Part shown: positions 1 through 7,896 of the stretch, one piece after another
How positions within the stretch are numbered: position 1 is the stretch's first letter
How the letters are laid out: the number at the start of each line of letters is the position of its first letter
DNA from: CBCXVS01 sp965178525
Lineage (GTDB): Bacteria; Tectomicrobia; Entotheonellia; Entotheonellales; Entotheonellaceae
DNA length: 30,874 nucleotides
Direction of reading: 5' to 3'
NCBI GenBank assembly: GCA_965178525.1
Contig: CBCXVS010000053.1
Coordinates: forward strand, 1-30,874
Notes under the pieces: model-generated
The model's database searches: none
What the model was told of the DNA's origin: nothing
What the model saw: the letters and a program-made list of their open reading frames with translations, nothing else
Position numbers and translations under genes: made by a program

Positions 1-98
1 GCGTCGTTTCGGGATAAAAATCCACCCACGCAAACCAGTAGATCTGATGATGCGGCGCCGGCCGCAACCGTTTGCCCGGTAAGGGACCCGCCACCCCC
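1..98 (-). pseudogene. Partial copy of the DUF3179 gene 3' region (duplicate of 4461-4558)
   Basis: These bases repeat positions 4461-4558 with about five mismatches (at 56, 78, 80, 96 and 99 or so) and no gap. On the minus strand the fragment keeps the DUF3179 reading frame and encodes about 32 residues, including the HHQIYWFAWVDFYPETT stretch near the protein C-terminus, with one Gln-to-Pro change. Similarity stops at about 98-100, exactly where the neighbouring MucR-like gene ends. The window begins inside the repeat, so this could be a true duplicated remnant or the edge of an assembly broken at a repeat. A complete second copy may continue to the left. Confidence 0.85.
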
Positions 99-467
99 CT
101 AGTTGAGATAACGCACAGTCTTCTCCCACGGACGATGCTTCTGTACGATCGCTCTTCTGCGCGCAGTGGTAGCTTTCGCAGCAAGAGGTTGAGTTGGCGG
201 AATACCGTACTTGCTTCGGTACGAATGCGGATCAAGGCCATGGCGTCGTAGATGTCGAGTAAGCTGTTTGAATATGGCGCCACACTCAAGGCAAGTGATG
301 GCATCTCGTCTGATACTTGCGTGCTACTGCGGTTGTTCAGTTTTGAGCGCGGCAAGGCTCTCGTAGGCGCTTTCGAGTACCTCGTGTACATTATGTGGGC
401 CCACACCCCCGGCTTGGATATGCGCCTGCACTAAGTCTTTGGCCATTGATACGAGTGATGTTGTCAT
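99..467 (-). pseudogene. MucR/Ros-family zinc-finger regulator interrupted by in-frame TAG
   Basis: Read from the ATG at 467, preceded by a strong AGGGGG ribosome binding site, the frame gives 122 codons ending in TAG at 99-101. An additional in-frame TAG is codon 48 (324-326). The first part (MTTSLVSMAKDLVQAH...) resembles the helical N-terminus of MucR/Ros regulators. The part after the TAG holds the zinc-finger domain: TCLECG, then LTRHLRRHGLDP and YRSKYGIP, matching the family pattern CxxC...HLxxHG(L)xPxxYRxKYG. Because both halves are intact in one frame, the TAG is a single nonsense change, a sequencing error or, less likely, a recoded codon. TAG is used as an ordinary stop by several neighbours. 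MucR proteins normally bind DNA as regulators; without the second half this one would lack its DNA-binding domain. Confidence 0.8.
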
Positions 468-604
468 TTTCGTCCCCCTTGCATGTTATCACATCAAAAT
501 GTCAAACTGTCCATAGCTTATCTACATGTAAATATCAAGTCCTTCGTGTATGATAAAAGCTGTTTTAGGATTACAACCCTGTCAGTTTCGGAGAATACTT
601 CGTC

Positions 605-3256
605 ATGATGCCATTCATTGGGCGCGCTGCAGAAATTGGCGCTATCCAAGAACACCTTTTGCACGTTAGCACGGGTCAACCACGGCTGGTTCTGGTGGAA
701 GGCTTGGTTGGTATGGGGAAGTCTCGGTTCTTGAGTGAAGTACAGCGAATAGCTCAAGAGCAAGGCTTTCAGGTTGCAAGCGGTCGCTGTACAGCAACAC
801 TGACAGAGCCGCTTGCAGCATTTGCGCCTCTACTCCCTCGCTTCGATTATGAGCGAGTTCTTGAGGAGCAAGACCTAGCTCAGTTGCATGACCTGATGCG
901 CCCCGTGGTGCGCGACCCGTTATCGGTGAACCTCGAAACACCGCCTGACAACCTTGAGTTGAGGCGCGTAGTTGCCCGTGCGACGATACTGCTTGCTCTC
1001 AGGGAACCGTTGGTACTGCTCATGGATGATCTGCATCAGGCTGATGCAGGACCCCTGGACCTGTTTAGCTACCTTGCTTTCGCCCTTGCGGAAGAACGTG
1101 CAGTTCCGCTCCTATTAATTGGTGCGCATCGACCCATGCCGCGAGGGTCACGCTTCGGCGCGTTACGCAGCCTCCTGGTGCGAGAGGTCTTCACCCGAGA
1201 GATGACCCTCGCGGGCTTCACCGAAGATGAGACCCGGGCGATGCTCGTGAATGCGGGTTTAGCCCGTCCGACGCGGCAGTTAGTCCGTCTTATACAAGAC
1301 ACAAGCCACGGCGTGCCGTTATTCACCGAGACCGTGATACGATACCTCACCGAGACCGGGGCGCTCTTTGAGAGCACAGCGCTGGCGCAGTTACGGATGC
1401 CTGAGAGCATGACGGAAGCCATTGGCCGTCAGCTTCAGTTCATCCCTCCTGAAGCCGTACTGACCCTATCGATCGCAGCGTGTTTTGGAGAGCGGTTCAG
1501 TGTTCAGCCACTCTCCATGATCGTGAATGGTGAGGTTGAGGAAGCACTGACTCTTGGTGAGACGCACGGTATCCTGGTACGCGAAGGAGATGAGGCACAG
1601 TTTACCCATGCCCTGATCCGCGATGCACTGTACGCGCGACTGTCTGCTCCGGAACGAGAAGGGATGCATGCGTTTATCGCCCAGATGCTCGAACAACGCG
1701 ATTCCGATGATCTCATCCTGGAAATTGCCCATCATCTGCTTCTAGCCGGTCCATCACGGGATCAGAGCGTTGTGTTCGACTATGCTCGACGAGCAGGTGA
1801 CCAAGCGTTTGCACGCTATGCCTGGAGGGATGCCATACGGTTCTATGAGGCGGCGATTGATATCGCTGCCGCACTCGATACCGTATCTCCACAAGAACGC
1901 GCAGATATCCTGCTCAAGGCTGGGCAGGCCCACTTCAGAAACCAGGATGCAGGACTGGCAATGGAGCGGCTGGAACAGGCTGAGGTGCTCTATCACAACG
2001 TATCCCGCCGTGGTCATTGTTTGCGATGGATCACGCAGTTGCGTTTCATGCACGTGTCTGTCCCGGTGGGAACTTTGCCGGACATAGCACCGCTTTTGGA
2101 GGTCCTAGAGCAGCTTGGGGACAGTGAACCTCACCTGAGAGGTGTTCTGCTTGCAGTTCTATCACAGGCACATAGGCATGCTCACGATGGGCTGCAAGCG
2201 GATGTGTATGCACGGATGGCGCTGGAACTCGGTCAAGAGCATGGCGACCTTGATCTATGTGTACGGGCAAGCAATACGCTTGGCCTGTCGTCACTTTCAG
2301 GGTTGCAGGTCCAGGCCGCGATTGCCAGCTTCCAGGAGTCGCAAGCGTACGCCACGGAAACAAACGACCCCATCTTACAGAGCGTGCCGGTGCTCAATCT
2401 TCCACTTGCTCTCAATATTCAAGGGGACTTAAGTGGCGCGGAAGGTGTTGCTGAAGACGCGAGCGCACAGGTTCGTACCCTTCAGGATTGGGCAGGCTAT
2501 TCAAAAGCGCTCTCACATCTGGCGTCCGTTTCGGCAACGCGAGGAGATTTCCGCGCAGCCGCACAGTATGCTGAAGAGACGATGCTCATGGTGGAGCGGT
2601 CGCAGTATCCTTGGGGTGGGTTTAGAGCCCTACAGGCAGCTACCGCAAGCTATGCACTGCGTGGGATGTGGGATGAGGCGGAGCGTGCCCTTGACGCCAT
2701 CATCGAGCCGGGCCGACTATTTGCAACAGCGGGACCGTTTGTACGTCTGTTGGTGCGTGTCCTACGGCAATTGGTGCGTTCATATCATACCAATCGGCTC
2801 GACGAGCGAATCGAGATGTTGACAGCGGAGTTTCTCCAGGTGTCAGGGCTCACGACGTACTCACTCGTTCCGCTCTGTGCGCTCATTGAGTTGGGGGAAT
2901 ATCTCCATCTACCAGCGATCACAGAACGTCCTGCCGAGATGCTCGCAACGGCTATCGAACGCGGTGTTTTGTTTGCGTCAGGCTGGGGGTTTCTCATACC
3001 GCGACTCTTGGGTGTTGCGGCGATGGCACGCGACGAGCTGGCGCAGGCGGAAGAACAGTTTCAACACGCCACCGTGATTGCGACAGCGGCAGGAGCACGG
3101 CCTGAATTAGCACGGACACATCATGATTACGCCCGGCTTTTGTTGGTGCAGCGTGGTGATGCTGTTGATTTGATTACATCGGCAAGTGTATTATACCACG
3201 ATATGTCAATGTTGCCGCTTGTGCATGCGGTCCAGGAGTTACGCGCGTATAGCTGA
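605..3256 (+). CDS. STAND-type AAA ATPase with TPR-like helical C-terminal region
   Basis: An 883-residue protein starting at the first of two ATG codons, with GGAG about ten bases upstream. It opens with the FIGRxxE motif typical of the ATPase module in MalT/LuxR-like and cyclase-associated regulators. The Walker A motif is G33-x-x-G-x-G-K39-S40 and Walker B is LVLLMDD (136-142). Residues from about 390 onward are helical repeats rich in Ala and Leu (for example YARRAGDQAFARYAWRDAIRFYEAAI), consistent with TPR repeats. No C-terminal LuxR helix-turn-helix or N-terminal cyclase domain is visible, so the output is unknown. The family generally acts as a signal-responsive NTP switch. It is divergent from the MucR-like pseudogene across 468-604, and a TATGAT box at 548-553 may be its -10 element. 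Confidence 0.85.
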   Translation: MMPFIGRAAEIGAIQEHLLHVSTGQPRLVLVEGLVGMGKSRFLSEVQRIAQEQGFQVASGRCTATLTEPLAAFAPLLPRFDYERVLEEQDLAQLHDLMRPVVRDPLSVNLETPPDNLELRRVVARATILLALREPLVLLMDDLHQADAGPLDLFSYLAFALAEERAVPLLLIGAHRPMPRGSRFGALRSLLVREVFTREMTLAGFTEDETRAMLVNAGLARPTRQLVRLIQDTSHGVPLFTETVIRYLTETGALFESTALAQLRMPESMTEAIGRQLQFIPPEAVLTLSIAACFGERFSVQPLSMIVNGEVEEALTLGETHGILVREGDEAQFTHALIRDALYARLSAPEREGMHAFIAQMLEQRDSDDLILEIAHHLLLAGPSRDQSVVFDYARRAGDQAFARYAWRDAIRFYEAAIDIAAALDTVSPQERADILLKAGQAHFRNQDAGLAMERLEQAEVLYHNVSRRGHCLRWITQLRFMHVSVPVGTLPDIAPLLEVLEQLGDSEPHLRGVLLAVLSQAHRHAHDGLQADVYARMALELGQEHGDLDLCVRASNTLGLSSLSGLQVQAAIASFQESQAYATETNDPILQSVPVLNLPLALNIQGDLSGAEGVAEDASAQVRTLQDWAGYSKALSHLASVSATRGDFRAAAQYAEETMLMVERSQYPWGGFRALQAATASYALRGMWDEAERALDAIIEPGRLFATAGPFVRLLVRVLRQLVRSYHTNRLDERIEMLTAEFLQVSGLTTYSLVPLCALIELGEYLHLPAITERPAEMLATAIERGVLFASGWGFLIPRLLGVAAMARDELAQAEEQFQHATVIATAAGARPELARTHHDYARLLLVQRGDAVDLITSASVLYHDMSMLPLVHAVQELRAYS

Positions 3257-3270
3257 GAAAGGAGCCACCT

Positions 3271-3887
3271 ATGGGTGACGAAGGAGGCATCCCCGCCAAT
3301 ATCAGCAAAGGCCCCGGTCATGTACCATTGACAACGCACTCAACTACCAGAAGGACGGGCGGTATGTACGCCGTCCAAGAATTCGCGAAGCCCTGGCCAA
3401 TCCCGACAATGACTACGTTGATCTCTTACGCACCGTATTTCATGTGCCGGAAGCCGTGGTCTATTATATCGCCGATCACTGGTACAACCCCGATATCACC
3501 GCGCCGCAGGTCTGGTGGAAAGACAAGCAACCGATTGCGCCGATCTTTCGCCGGAGTCTCATCGAGGCGATTGACCTGGCTGAAGACCTCCCGATAGACA
3601 CCTATTGGATGCCGATTGGCTACCGGAATGTGGATACCGACTATGTACCACTCGGCACGTATCGGCCCGACGAATATCCCTTTGAGGTAATCATGACAAA
3701 GAGTGAGCATCAGCTCACGCGACTCATTGTGACACCACCTGCACCCCGAGCACAAAATGCCGAGGCGCGGTTTACTGAACCCTCAGACATTTGGGTGGTC
3801 AAGGCAGCGCGGGATACGCTACCTTTGGGAGAGGTGCGCACTGAAAACGGGGTTGCGGTCATCAATCTATATGAGTTGCCTAGTTAG
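3271..3887 (+). pseudogene. Unknown protein, probably frameshifted near its N-terminus
   Basis: I do not recognise the family. An ATG at 3271 has an excellent AAAGGAG ribosome binding site 15 bases after the ATPase gene, but its frame gives unconvincing sequence. The frame that reads coherently (DNALNYQKDGRYVRRPRIRE...PSDIWVVKAARDTLPLG...VINLYELPS) is open from 3279 and has no ATG, only a GTG at 3444. A shift of frame between about 3279 and 3345 would join the good start to the good body, giving roughly 205 residues. Either one base is lost or gained here (mutation or sequencing error), or the true product is the shorter 147-residue GTG-started form. The body is soluble, Trp/Tyr rich and without a signal peptide. 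Its TAG stop overlaps the stop of the convergent HTH gene by four bases. Confidence 0.55.
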
Positions 3888-4273
3888 GCTGGCAAACGTG
3901 TACGTATGAGTCCATTGCGTCTCATCCAGGAGTGCAACGTACTCTCTCGCACGCCATACTTGGCGGCAATGTATCGCTGGGTGGTGCCCTGGGCTAGGAG
4001 CCGTATAATTTCCTCCTTATGCGGTGTGAGTCTGCTAGACCCAGGCGTACGGTTCGCTCCCGCCGGACGGCCATAAGTGCGGCGCGAGATGACGCGTAGT
4101 CCAAAGTGCTCGAATAAGGCGTCAGCCAAATGACGGCTTATTTGGTTGTTATTGAGGCTGTGGGAGAGCTGTTGCCGGGTATACCCCAGCTGATCCGCCA
4201 ACCAGGTCAACGTATAACCTTTCTGGTGCGCCCAGGCGAGCACCCGATTTCCTTCTGTCATGATGTCTTTCAT
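3884..4273 (-). CDS. Small DNA-binding protein with two helix-turn-helix segments
   Basis: A 129-residue product from the ATG at 4273 (MKDIMTEGNRVLAWAHQKG); a longer frame upstream lacks protein-like character. Residues about 8-45 look like a Cro/lambda-repressor type HTH (YTLTWLADQLGYTRQQLSHSL). Residues about 78-115 form a second HTH of the resolvase/transposase type (EEIIRLLAQGTTQRYIAAKYGVRESTLHSWMRRNG). The linker is rich in Gly, Arg and Pro. Two HTH units in one small protein suggest a regulator or the DNA-binding part of a mobile-element protein; there is no catalytic domain. It converges on the upstream unknown gene with a four-base stop overlap and lies downstream of the DUF3179 gene on the same strand. 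Confidence 0.7.
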   Translation of the reverse strand: MKDIMTEGNRVLAWAHQKGYTLTWLADQLGYTRQQLSHSLNNNQISRHLADALFEHFGLRVISRRTYGRPAGANRTPGSSRLTPHKEEIIRLLAQGTTQRYIAAKYGVRESTLHSWMRRNGLIRTRLPA

Positions 4274-4419
4274 GATGATACCATCTCTCAGGGAGTTATA
4301 GAGGCACGAGTGTACACGACGCGGCGCAACGCGGCAAGTCGCACACCATACCGTTACCGCCAAGCACAAGACAAGTCATTCTCATGATCCATGGTCAGCT
4401 CGTGGAGGTGCGTCCCCGC

Positions 4420-5469
4420 CTACGGCTGACGCTTTGGCCCGCGGTCTTCAGGCCTAAACAGCGTCGTTTCGGGATAAAAATCCACCCACGCAAACCAGTA
4501 GATCTGATGATGCGGTGCCGGCCGCAACCGTTTGCCCTGCAAGGGACCCGCCACCGCCGTACCCGTCAGCATGTTCCACGTGCTGCCCGTCGTGGTATCC
4601 TCCAGCACGGTCCAGGTTTGACCGGGTTTGAACCGCAGCGCTTGCCCCTCGACCGTGCGCTCGTAGATGGCGCTGGCCTCGGAGTCGGGATCTCGGTAGA
4701 CCAACAGCGGTTTTCCCGCCACCGTATCGGTGACGATCTGGCTCTGCTGAAAGACGCTCAAGGGATAAGCCCGGGCGTGTTTCCCAAGACGAATCGCCAA
4801 CACCAGGGCTTTCGGAGGCAGGCGGTCGTTCTCGTGTTCCGGGCGGAAAAGGCCGGTCATGGGTCCCAGGTGGTAATCGGCATAGCCATCTTCTTCAACA
4901 TGTTGCAAGCCATGAGCGGTTAACACCTGGCTTTTCGGATACGCCGCGACCCAGTCCTTCCAGCGGACTTTCGGCAGGGCGGCGAGAATCTCCAATTGCT
5001 TACCCTGCAGCGGGCCTTGCAGGGCGGAGCCGGTGACGCCGGACCACAGGGTCTCGGTCTGACGATCATACATCACTAGGCCATTGCGCCAGAGCTTGCC
5101 GGAGACGCCGAAAGTATAGGCTTGACCATCCACCATGCGGCTAAACACGATAGCCGTGGCACACAGGGGTCACCACGTGGTCGCCACGGGCACACCGCCA
5201 ACGGTGTCGTTGACAATTTCATTTGAATTCAACAGCACCGCGGAATAGGCATGCGCTTCGTTGTTCAAGACGACCCCGATCATAGCCGCCTCATCGGCCA
5301 CGTTCGCCGCCGGCACAAATTCCGGCTCGAAGATGGCACGAATCGCATCCTTAGGTAAAACCGTATGAATCATAGGCGGCTTCTCATTCTCGGCGCCTGC
5401 GACCGTGACAGATGTGGAGCAGGCCAGTATGACACACAGACTTGCCACGACGATGCGGATAGATCGCAT
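4420..5469 (-). CDS. DUF3179 protein, candidate selenoprotein (Sec100 in a UPLC motif)
   Basis: From the ATG at 5469, preceded by AAGGGAG, one frame runs to a TAG at 4420-4422, giving 349 residues if the TGA at 5170-5172 is read as selenocysteine. The TGA is codon 100 and falls on the first Cys of the DUF3179 motif: VNDTVGGVPVATTW-U-PLC-ATAIVF, where family members read CPLC. Homology continues without a break (TFGVSGKLWRNGLVMYDRQTETLWS). A second repeat of the fold follows (LGKHARAYPLSVFQQSQIVTDTVAGKPL ... HHQIYWFAWVDFYPET), as in full-length family members. Residues 6-17 form a signal peptide with a possible lipobox (ILAC17), so export or lipid anchoring is likely. Function of the family is unknown; the CxxC suggests redox or metal chemistry. 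A hairpin sits 13 nt after the TGA. Alternative: a nonsense mutation. Naive callers would report two pieces, 5170-5469 and 4420-5148. Confidence 0.8.
5133..5159 (-). promoter_or_regulatory. Candidate bacterial SECIS hairpin of the DUF3179 gene
   Basis: Counting from the base after the TGA, nucleotides 14-19 (CGGCTA) pair perfectly with 27-32 (TAGCCG), leaving a seven-base loop TCGTGTT. Three more pairs (11-13 with 35-37) extend the stem below a two-base bulge, and two G-U pairs could follow. The loop, with its GU, begins 20 nt after the TGA, inside the range known for SelB-bound bacterial SECIS elements. The pairing is seen directly; the role is inferred and is supported by a similarly placed hairpin in the SelW-like gene. 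Confidence 0.6.
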
Positions 5470-6068
5470 AGAGCTTCTCCCTTGATATGATGACATGGCA
5501 TACATGTTTCCGTTTTCCATAACGGTCTCCATGGTAAAGCTATTCCCTCCCCTCGTGCCAGCTCGGCCGGGTGACGCAAGACCTATGTCCGATTAACGTC
5601 CTTTTTAAGGAAGGCCATGTTGTCCACGTTGACGATGCTAATATCATGATAAATCATGTCGTCATCACAAATAACAATACTGAAAACGATATTCTTGCTT
5701 CATTTGACGCTCGCTTGAATCTACTGCAACCTGCCCAAGTTGACCCCACAAGGGCCAGTCGTGATCATACGGTCCGGATTCTAGGAAACGTACGGTGATG
5801 ACACCGTACATGCGATTCGGTGATTGCGCACCACAAAATTCCCATGTTTTCCTGTGACGATCATGGTATAAACATAGCGTCGTGTGCAGGAATCACCCCA
5901 GACATTTCGCTTGTTATAGGTTCAAGCTTAGTATAGAGTGTATGCCAATCTGTCAACCGGGATCTTCACACCTGTGCTCTGACTGTGATGCGATGCCGTA
6001 GACATTTGATGTACGGCTTACGAAAGGCCCAGATATCAGCACAATTGCCAGCAAGCCGGGAGAGAGGG
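5470..6068. other. Intergenic region between divergent DUF3179 and acyl-CoA synthetase genes
   Basis: About 600 bases hold the divergent upstream regions of the two genes. A 75-codon GTG-initiated frame (5571-5798) has no ribosome binding site and no recognisable sequence, so I do not call it. The only clear structure is the inverted repeat at 5790-5809, listed separately. The segment 5630-5720 is AT-rich and could contain promoters, but no strong -35/-10 pair stands out. Confidence 0.5.
5790..5809. promoter_or_regulatory. Perfect 8-bp inverted repeat (possible operator)
   Basis: GTACGGTG and CACCGTAC flank a four-base spacer ATGA. There is no following T-run, so a terminator is less likely than a regulator site or RNA hairpin. 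It lies about 260 bases before the acyl-CoA synthetase start and 320 bases before the DUF3179 start. No second copy was noticed. Confidence 0.4.
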
Positions 6069-7589
6069 ATGAACGTTCACGCCTTCACACTGTATGACAT
6101 ATTCTTGCGCAATGCCGCCAATTTCGCCGATCGTCCAGCCATTATCCATGCTCAGGGGCAGCTGACCTTTCGCGAGTTTTTACAGCGGGTCGATGCCCTG
6201 GCCACTGGGCTTTCAGGACTTGGGATCGCCAAAGGCGAACGCATCTGCATTCTAGCGCAGAATCATCTCTCATATCTCGAACTTTATGGCGCTTGCGCAA
6301 AATTGGGTCTCATCGCTTATCCGATCAATTGGCGCCTCACGCCTGAAGAAGCACAGCGCATTATGGCGCGCGCCGAGCCCTGCATGCTGGTGGTCGACGA
6401 CACCACGCACGAGCTGGCGGCGCAGCAACAGACCGGCAACACGAGCATGCCGCACTGGTACCACTTTGGCTCCACCGCGGCCGAGGGATATCAAGCCTTC
6501 GATACCCTCTACGACTTTACCAGCACAACAGCCCGGCTGGCGGCACAGCCGCATGACCCATTTGCGGTGATCTCCACTGCCGCGGTGGATGTCATCCCTC
6601 GGGGCGCGGTACTCACACATGCCAATTTCCTGGCGGCGAATTTGCAAAGTATGATGGTCATGGGCCTATGTGAGACGGATTGTAACCTGCTCGCCCTGCC
6701 CTTATTTCACGTCGCCGCCCTAGGCTCAAGCCTGGCGACGATGCACGCTGGAGGGACCAATGTCCTCATGGCCCGCTTCAACGTTGATGACGCAGTGCGG
6801 CTGATCGACGCGCATCACATTACCTATATCACCAGTTTTCCCCCGGTCCTAACCCATATCCTCGATACGGCGGAGAACGCCGGCCGCAGCCTCGCGAGCC
6901 TGCGTCATGTGTCCGGCCTGGAAACGCCGGACACCATCGAGCGGCTCCATGACAAAACCTCGGCGCAGTTTTGGAGTGGATTTGGGCAAACCGAAACCAG
7001 CGGCTTTGTCACGATCCAACGCTATGCCGATCATCCCGGCAGTTCCGGCAAACCGGGTCCACTATGCCGTGTCAAGCTGGTTGACGACTATGACCGGGAG
7101 GTACCCGCCGGCACGCCGGGGGAAATTTTGGTCCGCGGCCCCATGATCTTCCAGGGGTATTTCCGGCAAGCCGAGGTGACCGAGCAGACGTTCCGCAATG
7201 GCTGGCACCACACGGGCGACGTCGGCCGCTTTGACGAGGATGGCTATCTCTACTACGTCAAGCGCAAAGCCGAGAAAGAACTGATCAAACCCGGTGGCGA
7301 AAACGTCTATCCAGCCGAAGTCGAATCGGTCATCATGGAACTCGATGGTGTAACTGGCGTCTGTGTGTTCGGCATCGCCGATGCGCAGTGGGGCGAGGCG
7401 ATCAAAGTCGTGGTGGAAACCGCGTCCGGTGCGCCCTTGAGCGCGGAACAGATCATGGACCATGTGGGCAGCCGCATCGCCCGCTTCAAACGGCCAAAGT
7501 GGGTCGAGTTTACGGATGACCTGCCCAAAACGGACGAGGGCTCCGTCGACCGCGACACGGTGAAAGCGACCTGGGGCGATGCGGGCTAA
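6069..7589 (+). CDS. AMP-dependent acyl-CoA synthetase-like protein with altered catalytic motifs
   Basis: The start at 6069 (MNVHAFTLYDIFLRNAANF) is chosen over the longer frame because of the GGGAG site just upstream; the product has 506 residues, usual for the family. Class I adenylate-forming features are clear: GFGQTE (around 304-309), HTGDVGRFDEDGYLYYVKRK and the hinge region GGENVYPAEVE. Two key parts are unusual. The Thr/Gly-rich phosphate loop (normally TSGTTGxPKG) reads STAAVDVIPRGA (about 168-180), and the C-terminal catalytic Lys motif (normally TxxGK) reads TDEGSVDR. I recall acyl-CoA ligase-like proteins with a TAAVxxxPRGA motif, so this may be a subfamily property. It may act on a CoA-linked acid, or be a non-adenylating relative. 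It stands alone on its strand, 300 bases before the sugar genes. Confidence 0.85.
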   Translation: MNVHAFTLYDIFLRNAANFADRPAIIHAQGQLTFREFLQRVDALATGLSGLGIAKGERICILAQNHLSYLELYGACAKLGLIAYPINWRLTPEEAQRIMARAEPCMLVVDDTTHELAAQQQTGNTSMPHWYHFGSTAAEGYQAFDTLYDFTSTTARLAAQPHDPFAVISTAAVDVIPRGAVLTHANFLAANLQSMMVMGLCETDCNLLALPLFHVAALGSSLATMHAGGTNVLMARFNVDDAVRLIDAHHITYITSFPPVLTHILDTAENAGRSLASLRHVSGLETPDTIERLHDKTSAQFWSGFGQTETSGFVTIQRYADHPGSSGKPGPLCRVKLVDDYDREVPAGTPGEILVRGPMIFQGYFRQAEVTEQTFRNGWHHTGDVGRFDEDGYLYYVKRKAEKELIKPGGENVYPAEVESVIMELDGVTGVCVFGIADAQWGEAIKVVVETASGAPLSAEQIMDHVGSRIARFKRPKWVEFTDDLPKTDEGSVDRDTVKATWGDAG

Positions 7590-7896
7590 CGCGATAGGGA
7601 GAGAGGCAACCTACAGGACAGGCTATCGGAGTGAAGGCGGATTCCATGGCGCCTCAGCAATTTGGGCCAGTGATGCCGGAATGGGAAATTTGCTTGCTGC
7701 TATTCACATAAAACGATCTACTTTAAATTCACTACAAACTTGTCTCCGAAATCTGCTCTCAAGCGGCCAAGTCATCATCTTGGTGCATGCCAGTTATAAA
7801 TTTGGCCTATCTTCCATTGGATTTTTATGATATTCTCTTGTTCCTTCACAGACAGGATGAGAAACATAGCCAGATTACACATAAGGAAATTGGCAA
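7590..7896. other. Intergenic region, likely promoter of the sugar gene pair
   Basis: About 300 bases with no convincing coding frame. The second half is AT-rich (7700-7896), including TATAAA at 7795-7800 and TATGATAT near 7826, which may serve as -10 elements for the downstream operon. No terminator hairpin was recognised. Confidence 0.4.

Noticed and set aside
99..467. Pyrrolysine or general UAG reassignment as explanation for the TAG in the MucR-like gene and in livG
   Set aside because: Many genes here (DUF3179, SelW-like, livF, Ldh-family, CoxL-like) end naturally in TAG, so a simple mutation or sequence error is more likely. Kept only as a check in the findings.
5170..5172. Frameshift instead of Sec as the cause of the split DUF3179 gene
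   Set aside because: The two halves are in exactly the same frame and only the TGA separates them; no base needs to be added or removed.
5571..5798. 75-codon GTG-started frame in the DUF3179 upstream region
   Set aside because: No ribosome binding site, no recognisable sequence, and its stop lies inside an inverted repeat.
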